64,000 nt of DNA from Endothia cerciana (GCA_026119935.1 JALRMH010000086.1:1-64000), one strand, 5' to 3'. Numbered from the stretch's first letter, positions 45,200 to 56,709 are shown. A program made the numbers and translations. The notes: generated by a model not told the origin, from the sequence alone.

Positions 45200-47000
45200 G
45201 AAGATGAAGGAATAAAGACGTCGAGCTAATAAAGCCTATAGGCACTCTGCTATCAAAAGCAGTTAAGTTTCATCAAGATTGCAATTATAATATAGTACTC
45301 CTTCTATAAAAGCCTTATTATTCCTTTATCTATTCTTCTATTAATATAGTCTGTTTGCTATTAGTTTTTGAAAATCTTGTAAGTAGTGAGTCACTTTATC
45401 TGAGAAACTATATTAATTTAGGTATTTAAAACTAATGCTACTCTCTTCTAGTCATTTATATATTAGAAATAATTAATAAAAGGTAGTAAACTTAGTTAAT
45501 TATATTAGAATCTATAACCTGGAATAACAGTATAATAGCCTGCTTAGAAGCGTAATATATTTTCTTCATTTCTATTTATATTCTGCATTATTTCTTTAAG
45601 ATGTCTGTTATATTTAGCAGTTTCTAGTCTTTATTCTTAAAATTATTTATATAATTCTTATATGCAATATATTTTCGATCTATCAAACCTATATCTTAAG
45701 CATTTAAGTCTAAAGCAAGTAGTATTCCAGGCGCAAAGACTACTTATTATTCACTATTTATAATAAGTAATTAAACAGGTAGCTTATATTGATAGTAATT
45801 TCTAGAAGTATAGATATAAAATTTTAAAAAGATTAATAAAGAGTAAGATACTATAGCGAAAAAAGCAGTAAATATTTAAATAACTTATTTATAAAAAAGG
45901 CTTATAATAGCTAACTAATTTAGTAATAAATTATTCAGCAAAGACTTTCATTTATTCTTTTTAACAGCAGCTTTTATAAAGGCTTTATTTAAAAATGTAG
46001 GCTGTTAGTAATAATTTACTATAATATATTAAAATCTTTAAAACTCGAAATATTCTCAATACAGTATTTGAACTAAAAAGCATAAAACTGAACGCAATTT
46101 TAGATTTTCAAGCTATCAAGCTTAAAATAATAAGCATAGTAATAAGTATCTGAGTAATTATATATTATTTAAAACTCATTCCTGACTTTCACGCTGCTAA
46201 GTTTACTTATACAATACTAGTAGTAGTCTAGTTTAGCTAGTAAGAAGACGCAGAAGCAGTTCTAAAATAGAATTATTATCTTAGCTTAGTGCTAACGCTT
46301 ATATTTAAATATACAGATAGACAGCTCACTATTCTATTATAGTAAGACGTAATAGCTAGATCAGCTATTCTATTAGAGATAGTAGCAGATGTATATATTA
46401 ACAAATCTGCGTATTGCCTATAATATAATTAGAGTTATTATACAAGAGAATACTTGAAGAAGGAGCGAACTATATTACGCGAGCGCTTCTATTTAATATA
46501 CCCTGTAAGACTATCAAGCCTGAGATCTAGGAGCTATAGCATAGCAAAATAGGGTGAAAATCAAAGGCTATAAGTGTATAAAAAGTGTTATTGAATTTAA
46601 GAAAAGCAAGGCACTTTCCCTAAAATAGGTAGTTATATCTATACGCAGTTATTATTAAATATAAAATAGGAAACAGTCAGCATATAGCTATAATACCTGA
46701 CTAATATATTAGCCCTAGCTACTAGCTGCACTGCAGGAACAGAGAAGTATAAAGGCGCATCGCTATTAAAGGTATTCACTGCCCTCATTAGCAATATAAG
46801 TATAAAAATAGCATAGATTATAGCTTAATCGGTTTCTCTAACAGGCCTGCTGTAAATAGTAAAGAGGTGAGAAGAAATTAGCTGAACTGCTGCGCTATTG
46901 TTCTTATAATCTACACACTAAGCATAGAAGGGTTTTTTTTATACTTAAGTATTAACTTTAGTCCTAGAACTAGAATGCTATAAACCATTCTTCCAGGCTT
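45200..47000. other. AT-rich RIP-like block
   Basis: About 1.8 kb of TA-rich sequence without frames. It lies between repeat R3 and the flank of the sirtuin-fusion gene. No element domain can be recognised. Confidence 0.6.
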
Positions 47001-47371
47001 ACAAACACTAATTAACTAGGATATACTGGTGCAAACGCATAAGCTAAAAAAGACTCCTAATTTGCTAGCAGAAAAGAACAATTTATAATGGAACACAGCT
47101 TGCAGGGGAATGATTTTCTAGGGCCCGACTTCTAGGATGATTGATTTATGAATCAAGAGCCTATGAAGAACAACAACGCAGTCAGCAAGCTATCTATCGG
47201 GTTCGATGCACTACAGAGCTATGATATATTGTCAACTAATACAGAATGAGGCATACATCATGTGAGTTGGAGGGTGTCATTTGGCCGTAATCTTGTAAGT
47301 CATTGAAGAAGCTAATGAGGCCTCCTTTGGAAGGGGTGGTAGGCAAATGCATGTTACGTTATGTCTTAACC

Positions 47372-47500
47372 TGGAGTTTATAACCCATCCAACATGCAGG
47401 TCTCGGCGCAGGGAACTCAACACTCGCCCACAGAGGCTACGAGTCATGATTATATAACCTAGGGTTAGGGTTATAAAGGCTGCGCATTCAACCATCGACT
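47372..47500 (+). repeat. LTR outer fragment
   Basis: TTATAACCCATCCAACATGC, a later TATATAACCTAGGGTTAGGG and TATAAAGG follow the order of the LTR family, in plus orientation. The inner half is absent. Confidence 0.6.
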
Positions 47501-47825
47501 TGGAGAAAAAAACCACACGTTCCTTCAGTAGATAGATACAGTACATAGCTCTTCATCTAAAAGTACACCAACACTTGGTAGTCTCAAAGGCAGTGAGCAT
47601 TGCAGCACAGACGTTAACCTTTTCTGCCTGACATAAACAGTGCTCATTCTGACATGCTTATTGATTCCAGTTCAATCTTGCCCTGAACTGGTCTGCTGCT
47701 ATCTCAAACTCGAAACCGGTGGTTGCAAGTGACTCACCGTAGCGATAAGCCTTTTTTTAGTTTTGGCGCTGCAGGCTGGATCCTGCTGTCCTCTGCTTAA
47801 TAGGCGGCTAAGTCATCACAAGAGT

Positions 47826-47866
47826 GCACGGACGCTCAATGGGTCGTCAACATCCTGCGTCCGTGC
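47826..47866. promoter_or_regulatory. Inverted repeat upstream of the sirtuin-fusion gene
   Basis: The arms GCACGGACGC (47826-47835) and GCGTCCGTGC (47857-47866) are exact inverted copies separated by 21 bp. They lie about 115 bp before the favoured ATG. A dimeric transcription-factor site is possible; that is inference. Confidence 0.4.
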
Positions 47867-47979
47867 GCAGCTTAGCCACATTCTTATCTTATCTCAGCCT
47901 ACTTCCTCGTTTCACTTTCGCTTTGAGCTCTTCAATGCCCGCAACTATTACCTCACCCCTCAAGCCACAGGCCATAGCT

Positions 47980-50900
47980 ATGAGTAGCATACGCAAGCGG
48001 CTCATAGACGGCCAGACTCCGGCCAAGAAGCGCAGGAAAGCTGAGGAGCAGCTCACCGAGCGCCTGGATCTCAATCAGCTGAGCCGCCTGCTGGACGTCC
48101 TGAGCAACAAGAAGAAGATTATCATCATTGCAGGAGCGGGTATCTCTGTTTCAGCAGGAAGTATGTCCCAAGGCTCTGTTTCTCCCTGTATATATTCGAA
48201 AGAGTATAGATGATTAAATCTCATGATTACTAGTTCCCGACTTCCGATCCAGCAAGGGACTTTTCGAGGAATTCAGTGCAAGTCTCTTCGATGTCTCAGT
48301 ATATAATCACAATGAGTCTACGTCGAAATTTCACAAGATGGTCTGTGATCTTCGAGATCGCACAGCAAATGCCCAGCCGACTGCTTTTCATATCATGCTG
48401 GCTACGATTGCAAGCGAGGGCCGCCTTCTACGCCTGTACACTCAAAACATCGACTGTCTGGAAACATCTCTGCCATCCCTAGCAACAAAAATTCCACTAC
48501 CTACAGAAAAACCATGGCCAGTTACTATCCAGGTCCATGGCGGTCTGGAGAAGGTGTACTGCGAACGTTGCAGATATATCTCAAACTTCGACCCAAGTCT
48601 CTTCCAAGGACCAGAGCTCCCGTTATGCGAACAATGCAAAAAGCAAGACGATATACGCAGAGGCGATGGGAAGCGGAGCCATGGTGTCGGGAGGCTGAGG
48701 CCGAGAATACTCCTTTACAATGAGTCCGGCCCTGATGACGAAGCGATCGGAAAAGTCTCGGAGGCTGACTTGAGGAAAATCCCGGATGCAGTTCTTGTCG
48801 TGGGCACCAGCCTCAAGATCCCAGGCATAAGGCATCTAGCTCAGTCCTTGTGCCGGGCAACGCAATCTACACGAAATGGGTTTACTGCATGGATCAATCC
48901 AGACACTGAGCCTCACAGTGATCTCAAGGATCTTTTGGATATGGTTGTGCGTGGCAAGTCAGATGTCATTGCTGATCTCTGGGCCCTCTCTCTGGACGAT
49001 GGTCACAATGTTGTTGGTGACTCTACATCGACACCTCAGCGACGCTCTGCGACCTCCCTGCTCTCCGCACTTGTCAAACCCAACGTTCTGCGATATGGAG
49101 CAACCAATACCAGATTCCCGCGAATGCTCACAAGTACCTCATCCCCAAATCTGACACCTCAAGAACTACTAGCCAGTCGACCTCTCTTTTTCGATATAGA
49201 TGCATTCATCACACCATTGGATCTTGCGATCGCTTTATTCAAACAATATTTCCCTGGAATCACCTTTCATTCGCATGTTCGAGACAGCAGCGATTTAAGC
49301 TTTAACACAAGCACTATTCGAGGAGTTCACTAGGTGTACACAGCCCTCGGACTGTATGATGTGGAAGGCATTATATTGCGATAAGAGAAGCTTACTGATA
49401 ATCAGATTATAGCTCTTATTAGATGGCAATTAATAGATTTCGGAGCACTGGTCTGGGTACCCAACTGGCCTCTCGACTTAGAGAACAGGGATATTCCTAA
49501 TCTCCACGCAAAGCCAAAGTATAGCCTTGATACAAATTATGTGGCTATTCCATGTTTGTATAGAAGCCATTAGATTGCTGCGGTCTATGATTATCAGCGC
49601 AACTGCATCGAGGTGTTGGATTCTTTTTTCCAAGAGCAGGAACAAATCGTTCCATTCATCAAGAAGCTGTTGGAGAAGCATTTAAGGGAGATGAATCGGT
49701 TCCCTGAGAACCTTCCTGATTTCAGATGGGTGAGAGCACATCAGCAAAAGAATGCGTGGAGCTGTGGCCTCCATATGGTATACAATCTTCGATCCCTTCT
49801 CCGCAAACTTCAGAGCCCGGACAGTGATCCTGCGGACTTCGGCTTGTCTGCTGGCGGATCTGGTCACACTTCCCAGACCCTGTTGGAGGAAGATTTCCTC
49901 TGTGCGATCCGATCAGAATTCGGCAACTCTCACCAGCCATGCAGAGAGCCCGGGAACCCTCATCAATCGTTGATAGACTGGCGCCAAAATAACATTCTGC
50001 ATCGTCCCGAACACAGAGCTCTGCAAGAGATGGATGGTCCCATAGAGATATCCGGAAACCTCTCCCCTGAGATCATTGCATCTGACTATCCATTCACTAC
50101 TCTTGCATCAACCCACCAAGATGGTCAATGTGTAGATGCTCCACCAAGATGCACAGCAGGAGAGTCAAGCTATGGTCCCTCTAGTGACGCTTCGAGCTCT
50201 CAGAAGCTCATCCTTGCAAAGAAGGGCTCCCTGGAGAGCGAGGATCGGGATCAGAGGGTTTTGCGAGAGAACACACACAAGGACCTCACGATATTGCTAC
50301 CATCTCTGCCCGGAGAATCTCTACTCTTAGATAAGGACGCCAGAGCACTCGCAAGCTCCGTCATCGAAGAGATCGACAATTATGCTACTACCACCCGCTC
50401 TGCCAGGCAACGGAGCCAGGAACAAGAAGAAATCATTGAGCGTATCGCCTCGCTTCTGAAAGGATCTCTTCAGAACTATAGTCCACTTGTTCATCAGTCT
50501 GCCACTGGCAATTCGGACTCGCAACCCCACAAGCCTAACCTCGCTTCTGCAGCGCAGTCCATCTCGAGGGCACCGCCCTTGATGCAATCTGTCTTGAGGG
50601 GGAATCGCTCAAGGACGGAGACTTCGGCAGCTGAACGATCCCGGTCAAGGATGGCCACCACTCAACCCCCGGATTTTCCAATTGAAGATGACTGCTCAAA
50701 CAAGATTATGCCTGCCATCTCGGGACATCCAGGGAAAAGCAGCGCTTCAGGTTCATTCTCAGATGTGAATGATGCTACACATGTGGAACTACCTCCATCG
50801 AGGCCAGCACGCTGGACTGGTCCCAAGTCGCAGAAATTGGGCAAGAACAGGAAAACAACCGCTCCTGTCAGACTCCAAGCCGAACAGAAAGAATCAAAAG

Positions 50901-52135
50901 ACAGGACTACAGATATGGCAGCTTACCTAAGAGATTGGAAAATTGTTGAGTAGTTCATGAATCACGTCAAGGAGTGGAGAAACATTGAGCAAAAGCAAAA
51001 GACACCTAACTTCTATATCTAAGGCACATAGGAAGCCCGAATAGTCGGTTATTACGATCTTGCTGAAAAGATGGAAGCCTTAACAAATCTTCATTACCTC
51101 TTATCTTAGATCGCAAGAGTTGAAGTTGCCAAGGTACTAGACGAGGAGGCTAGTCAGCTAGGGTATGAAATTGTGCCTTCAAACATGATCGAGAATGCTC
51201 TGAGGAAGCAAGGCAAGACTATCGAGACAGGCACCCGGCAAAGATTTCAGGAATAGCTGAGATATCCACGCCAGCTCCGCAAGGTTTTCGGAAGCTATCT
51301 CGGCCTTCTACTATTTTTCCCTATCAACAAGAAAGGGTCAGGGCCAATAATACAGCCGCTCCTGTAAATAACAGAAGAAGAAATTTCAGGATTTCATTCT
51401 ATTATATCATCATCATCATATATTATACAGCTTTCACAAATTAGTGAATAGTTCCGGACATACATTTTGACAGGAGATTAATTCCCCCTGATAATCTAAG
51501 AGAGGATTTATATTGCAAATAGCAATAGACAGGCTGCTACTAACCTTACATAGCTTATAGCAGTTCGGTATATCGAGGAGAGTACTATTAAGGTCCTTAC
51601 CTAGGAGATACTAGAAGATTAGCCTAGAGAATAGCCTACTAGTCCTAACTCCCTTCTGCTAGGCAGTTTATATAAGATCTGCAGTATTATAAAATATATT
51701 TATATTCAAACATACTTTCTTAAAACTCCTCGAATTGCTTACTACAGCCTTAAAGGCTTTAGTCTTAAGGCTACTGCTACTAGTAGAGAGGAGGTAGTAT
51801 ATAAGAAAGGATAACGCATTAGGGAATATATCAGAACCTTCTCAGCCCTAGGTACACACAATAATAGGCTGGCTCTGGACTTCACAAGACCCGATATTAG
51901 AGAAGAGCCTACTGTAGCTCAGCTTTATACCAGGGAAGAGAGCAATGACCTTCAATTTGTGAACCATCGTTGCAAGAAGTCAAATGCAATGATACGAGGT
52001 GAGGTAATATATAGAAAGCATCGCAAGGTGCTTGTTGCAAGGATTGATATATGTCATAGGGAGGAGATTACTGTTAATTTTAGGGCGCGATTTTTGAGCG
52101 GTGTAAGGTGTCTCTGCATGGACTGCTTAAAGTAG
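47980..52135 (+). pseudogene. Sirtuin, Ulp1-like protease and SET-like regions in one frame, RIP-damaged
   Basis: Exon 1 (47980-48160) joins exon 2 (48234-52135) across a 73-bp intron that completes the NAD site GAGISVSAGIPDFRS. The sirtuin domain (residues about 45-330) has TQNID, catalytic HG, a CERC/CEQC zinc site and GTSL, so NAD-dependent deacylation is expected. Residues about 490-590 hold an Ulp1-like C48 protease: His506, Asp523 in EVLDSF, the Gln of HQQKN and Cys571 in WSCG. A long disordered region follows. Residues about 1225-1360 resemble a SET methyltransferase: NRLALDFTR, FVNHRC (1303-1307), EEITVNF, and post-SET CLCMDC. The frame is continuous for 1,361 codons with no indel, but has 17 internal stops, all TAG or TAA, from 49331 to 51812. 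The TAG at 49571 replaces the Trp after the catalytic His. Codons 1-426 are clean, so a sirtuin-only product could still be made. The ATG at 47935 is an alternative start. An NLS-like KKRRK is near residue 16. Confidence 0.75.
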
Positions 52136-52439
52136 GTTTTCTATATTCACTTCGATTATTACTTCTTCATAGTGTTACATTGTATAAGCAGCTGGCCGGC
52201 AGCATGTTGTCAATCCTTAGGAGCTCAAAATGATTTTCACAATCTACTGGGTCAATTGTATATGCCCGAGGCTTGCATGCCTGCTCTAATTGAGGTATAT
52301 ACAAAGACACAATATCGAGGGCGAGAAGATGGGATATGTATGGCAACGGCTCCGTACTATTCTCCTCCTCGAGCGTCCGGTCCGTACCTCACTGAAAACG
52401 TATAGAAATGGATGAAAGACTGGCTTGGTTTCCATGATA

Positions 52440-52655
52440 AAACGGAAATGGTCCAGCAAAGTGCCTGAGTTCTAAATAGCTAGAAGGAGGCTCTGGGTTT
52501 TCCTGAATAAGAACCCATTCATCTAGTCTCTTTTCCTGTTGAATAGAAAGCCTTTGATAGTCAGAATGAACTGCTCTATGCGATTCTGTTCCTTCTAGAC
52601 GTTCATGAAGAGTAGTTCTCAGAATACCGTATTTGCGTGAAGCTTATCGCTGAAA
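52440..52655 (-). pseudogene. Pogo-type transposase helix-turn-helix fragment
   Basis: The minus strand reads ASRKYGILRTTLHERLEGTE, then SDYQRLSIQQEKRLDEWVL. This is the psq helix-turn-helix end and start of the CENP-B-like region of fungal pogo/Fot-type transposases. The N terminus and the DDE domain are absent. Confidence 0.65.
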
Positions 52656-52737
52656 TATGTCAGAAAAGAGTTTGAAGGTAAAGATGGTTGAAGTAGCGGT
52701 GTGGCCGGCCGGGGTGGTCGGAAGGGGGTGCTTTAAC

Positions 52738-53154
52738 TTACACCATAATACGTTGATCTAAATTGGATCCTTTTATATTTCCCCAAATGTCTCTTGCAGA
52801 CTTTTCTCCAATAGCAACGTCCCAGGCTTCGGATTCCTTGATATTCTTCCTCAACCCCCATTTCTTGAAATGGGATTTATAAGCTCTTGGTCTATAATTT
52901 TATCAGAAATGAGTTTCAGCATCAGCCTGGGACTGATGTGCACTTACTTTGCATCAAAACTATGCTCTTTGACCATATGCTCTCGGACACTTGGCAAGGT
53001 AAGATTCTTCTCCCAATAGAGATGAGTAATTATTCCCTGATAGTTTTCCCATTCGTTTTCACGTCTACCGTATCTCTGGCGGCAACTCTCTGAGTGTCTG
53101 GGACCCTGGCCAAAGTCTGTTATTTCTATCTGGTTGCTTGGAATGGGAACTCAT
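52738..53154 (-). pseudogene. Clr5-domain protein gene, N-terminal frame unclear
   Basis: The exon ending at 52948 encodes WENYQGIITHLYWEKNLTLP, then VREHMVKEHSFDAK. A 56-bp intron (52947-52892, GTAAGT donor, ATTATAG acceptor) joins PRAYKSHFKKWGLRKN and a tail to a stop at 52738. Together they make a complete Clr5 domain, a fungal module found near protein N termini with unknown biochemical role. Directly upstream the frame has no ATG before a TGA. The ATG at 53154 (MSSHSKQPDRNNRLWPGS) is in another register, so a one-base shift near 53080, or an undetected exon, is required. The GTGTAAGTT at the stop and a good acceptor 90 bp later may mark a further intron leading toward the pogo fragment. 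Confidence 0.6.
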
Positions 53155-53307
53155 TGGAAATTGTACTGTAAAAGACGATAGCATGGCCGTCTCTGTTAAG
53201 TAGCGCTCTGCATGTTCTAGGTCGGTTGCCGGAAAGTGATACTCGCCATAAGCATCCGGTCTCATCACCAACGCTCTATTGTCAATAATATAGGACATTC
53301 TTGGACA

Positions 53308-53733
53308 CTAAACGTATGTTGGAAAGCTTATGAAGTTGTTCCCAAGTATCGAAAATTTTTCTCTTGGGGCGAGGAGATAGGGGCTTCGTTCCAGCTGCTT
53401 TGTTCCTCCAATAGCTACACTCACTCCTCCCCGATGAAAGAAGGGCTCCGTGTCGTGTGAGCAATCGACTACTTGAACCCCCGGTACGTATTCTAGTAGT
53501 CTACCCACCTGGTTCCTCTTCATGGTTGTTCCCTTACATCGTGAGCAAAGTAATACGGTTATCCTATACGGCTTGTAAAAGTGGAAAAAGTCGGTCCGGT
53601 GGGACTCGTGGAAGGGCCAAGTGCTGCGGCCGTGCTGTAAGCTGGCCCCGGCCTCCATGACAAGACCTGAAAACTGGCGTAAAAACAAAACTGTGTTGAA
53701 AAAATGTGCTAGCCGCTGCCTATGAAGGGCCAA
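53308..53733 (-). CDS. Hypothetical protein frame
   Basis: A 141-codon frame without a recognisable domain (for example LLEYVPGVQVVDCSHDTEPF). It lies upstream of the Clr5 frame on the same strand, so it might be part of the same gene or an unrelated remnant. No intron or start signal favours either. Confidence 0.25.
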   Translation of the reverse strand: MALHRQRLAHFFNTVLFLRQFSGLVMEAGASLQHGRSTWPFHESHRTDFFHFYKPYRITVLLCSRCKGTTMKRNQVGRLLEYVPGVQVVDCSHDTEPFFHRGGVSVAIGGTKQLERSPYLLAPREKFSILGNNFISFPTYV

Positions 53734-54109
53734 TGCGAAACAAGGCCCCTCGGTCTAGAGATGAAGAACATGTGTGCCGAAAGACCTAGAAGTGCAGTAT
53801 CAATCCAGAAATTCCAACCACCACCGAGAAAACCCTGAGAAACACAGATAGAGAAATACCCAAAAAAAAAAAGATACCATGAAAAGGCTTTTACATGATA
53901 ATGTGGATGATATCGAGGCTGCGTGCCCTTCCCCTACCAAATACTACCATCTCTTTCAAATCCCCTTCCCCATCCCATCGCCACCCACGTGTACAGCAGC
54001 ATTCGTTTTCCTCCGGATGACAAGCGCAGGTGCCTCAACAATTATCCCACGAGTCATTCTTGCTGACCTTGGCCATTTCAAAGGCAGTCCCTTCCCCGTC
54101 GCCACTAGG
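53734..54109. other. Short intergenic stretch
   Basis: Contains an A-run (53862-53871) and the 3' flank of the 54110-55648 gene. No feature seen; the plus frame beginning at 53879 is antisense to the gene. Confidence 0.4.
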
Positions 54110-55648
54110 CTAGGATTTCGCATTGGGCACGGTTCCGAGTTTTACGCTGTTTGCGAAATCAATCTCGTCTTGCCGGGGGGGACGGGTTTTGTCGTTGGAG
54201 AATTGTTCTTCGTCGTCGTCGTCTTCGTCCACAATGTCAAACACAAACCAGCGGATGAGTTTGCAGCCGGGCAGCCAGATGACATGGTTTTCGTCCGCGA
54301 TGCATTGTTTATTGTACTGGGGCTTGGCTTGCAATTCCTCCCAGCCGTCGACGCGGGGGTCGTGCGAGGTGGTGGTCTTGAAGATCCAGATAGCGCTGAG
54401 GAAGTAGCACAGGAACAGCACCTCGGAGACGTAGGTGACGTCGTTGATGTCGTCCGGCTCGCCCTGGAGGAAGTTGTCGACCTTATCGTACGCCTCCTTG
54501 GCTTGATCGTTCAGGTGGTCGCAGAAGACGATGGCTTGGATGCAGAACTGGTGACCCACCAATTCCAGCTCTTTGACCACCGATCCGGCATTCTCCGCCG
54601 CAGAGTCGGGCTCCGGCTGGGTGGGCCTTCTCCACAAGGAGCCTTTCGTCTTCCTATGCACCTCTTCACGTGACGCTTCGCGGCCTTTGAGTTGGCATTT
54701 TTGGATGGCCTCAACCTCGGCCGGTTCCAGCCGAGTTCCCAGAATGAAGGTGCACGTGAGCGGGAAGATCATGTTCGACTTGAGCTGTCGCTTGTAGCTG
54801 TCGACCGCCATCTGATAGATGAATGAAGTGTTGTTGAGTAGCATTCGCTGTTTTTTCGATTCTTTTCGCGCGTCTTTGTACAGCGATCGTAGTTTTTTGA
54901 AGTCGAGATCGCTGCCGTCCCATCCGTGCCAAAAGTTTTTCATCTTCTCTCTGGTGAATGCCAACAGCTTGGCCAGTTTCTCATCTAGCGTGTCCTTCTC
55001 GAGAAAGTTGGCATCATTATTGATGAAATCTTCCAAGCCTTGGTCGGTTAGTGCAGTGCTGTTCTCGCGAATAAGCTGGCAGGCCAGCCGGAAGGTTTTG
55101 GCGTTAAAGACTTTCATCAGAGCGTTCAGCGTATTGAGCTCTAGGGCGGAGAGTTGCTCGGTTTCGAGATTGGGAAAGGTTGTGAAGTAGAAGGTCATGT
55201 TGCTACCCAGCGCATTCCCGACCAGCAATCGAACGGCGGCGTAGAAAAGAATGGCCGTATGGGTGATTGGGCGCAGCGTGTATGCCGAGTCAAGCCATAT
55301 CTGTCCATGTCGCTCATTTAAAGCAGCCCAGGCACCCTTGTGACCCCAGTAGATCAGCTTGGCCGCTGCCTTGAGGAGATTGAGGACAACTATGACTCCG
55401 GCCGGAAAGTTATCGAAACCTAATGGGAGGGTCGACGAGGTCGGTTCGTATTTCGGCGGCGGCTTGTCGAAGACCTGAAGTGTGTAAGGTTGGTTGCTGT
55501 TGCTTGACGATCGCTTTGGTACTTGTGCATTCGTATCGAGGCCGTCTTGCGTGGGCACCGACTTCTTCTGAGCAGGCAACAAGGTTGCGTTCTCTGTATC
55601 GGGGAGAGTGGATGTTTTCTTCTCTTCTGTGGACATGCCGCACCCCAT
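54110..55648 (-). CDS. Predicted dually acylated protein of unknown function
   Basis: A single exon encodes 512 residues from the ATG at 55648, which has A at -3 and G at +4. The N terminus MGCGMSTEEKK fits the N-myristoylation pattern (Gly2, Ser6), with Cys3 placed for palmitoylation, so membrane anchoring is likely. An upstream in-frame ATG (55678) would hide this signal, which favours the internal start. After a Ser/Thr-rich N-terminal region come AGVIVVLNLLKAAAKLIYWG, a long helical region with Leu and Lys (100-330), a hydrophobic stretch (FLCYFLSAIWIF near 415) and an acidic DEDDDDEEQ. The GC content and lack of stops suggest an active gene. I do not recognise the family. The neighbours are repeat debris on both sides. 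Confidence 0.7.
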   Translation of the reverse strand: MGCGMSTEEKKTSTLPDTENATLLPAQKKSVPTQDGLDTNAQVPKRSSSNSNQPYTLQVFDKPPPKYEPTSSTLPLGFDNFPAGVIVVLNLLKAAAKLIYWGHKGAWAALNERHGQIWLDSAYTLRPITHTAILFYAAVRLLVGNALGSNMTFYFTTFPNLETEQLSALELNTLNALMKVFNAKTFRLACQLIRENSTALTDQGLEDFINNDANFLEKDTLDEKLAKLLAFTREKMKNFWHGWDGSDLDFKKLRSLYKDARKESKKQRMLLNNTSFIYQMAVDSYKRQLKSNMIFPLTCTFILGTRLEPAEVEAIQKCQLKGREASREEVHRKTKGSLWRRPTQPEPDSAAENAGSVVKELELVGHQFCIQAIVFCDHLNDQAKEAYDKVDNFLQGEPDDINDVTYVSEVLFLCYFLSAIWIFKTTTSHDPRVDGWEELQAKPQYNKQCIADENHVIWLPGCKLIRWFVFDIVDEDDDDEEQFSNDKTRPPRQDEIDFANSVKLGTVPNAKS

Positions 55649-56709
55649 TTTGAAGGAGTTGTGGCAAGTGTCTTGCAATAGAGACAGAGATTAAAGTTCA
55701 ACAAGATCGGGACAACGGCTTGAGAAAGATGGAGTGTCGAGCGAGAAGCCAATGGTGACACATATGTTTTCCACCCGACAGGAAGCGGGCGAAGGGAGGC
55801 CGTTAAGTATTTCCGTAGACAGTGGTCCGCGTCCACAGAAGTGTAACCAGCCTGCTACGCTATGAATTGAACAAGGCGCAGTTTACATCTTGTTGAAGCC
55901 GAGCGTGTTTAGCTGGCCCGAATGAGTAGGGCGCCTCTTTCTCCGGTCTTTGGGGCCCCTGCCACTGCAGGGAACGTGGCGCGACGCGTTCAGTTTAAAC
56001 AGGACCAATAGCCAGGGCCAATGGCCATACCAGGGCTTGCGGCCGTTGAAACGGGGCGTGGAACCAGAAAGGCAAGACCTTGTCAGCCTTGCCAAGGCAG
56101 AACCCAGGCAGCGCGCAGGGCAGGTACACAAAGCGCGACATGCACGAAGCATCAAATTAGCCGTGCATCCTTGCAAGTCTCGCGTCGGGAATGCTCACCT
56201 CGGCCTTTTTTTTTTGCACTTCAAAGCCACGTTAGGAGCATCCCAGTTGAAGAGACGGCACGGCGTAGAGTTTCCCTTTGTCCGAAGGCCGGCCAAGCCT
56301 CATACCCACTGTGCCCGATACCGTGAAATCCCAGAGATGGCATATAAACAGTGGACCGTGGGGCCTTCTTGTATCATAGCAATTAGTTTGCTGAATTGAT
56401 ACGTTCGACCACGCCTGGCGTCATGGTGCTAGTAAGTAGAGTATAAGGAAGGAGAGTATTTTGTTTACATTAATGCAGCTGATAGGATATTTTATAATTC
56501 TACTAGCGAGTACCCCTCCTTGGTGTATGCAGCTACATAGGTCGGTATGTGATGCCCTTTCTCTCACCATAACCATCTAACGGCGGCTACTATATCGCTA
56601 CTGCTAACTCACAACCACCTCACGGCCACGGTGCTGTCTGCGCTACCAACGGGATGGCCTAACTGGCCGACATGCATTGCTTCGCAACTCACACGAGTAG
56701 ACAAACATA
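55649..56709. other. Upstream region without a gene
   Basis: About 1 kb of normal GC content with short overlapping frames on both strands (55883-56399). None shows a domain. The T-run near 56207 is the only striking element. Confidence 0.4.

Noticed and set aside
53879..54673. 264-codon plus-strand frame with Val/Leu runs
   Set aside because: It is the antisense of the acidic C terminus of the 54110-55648 gene.
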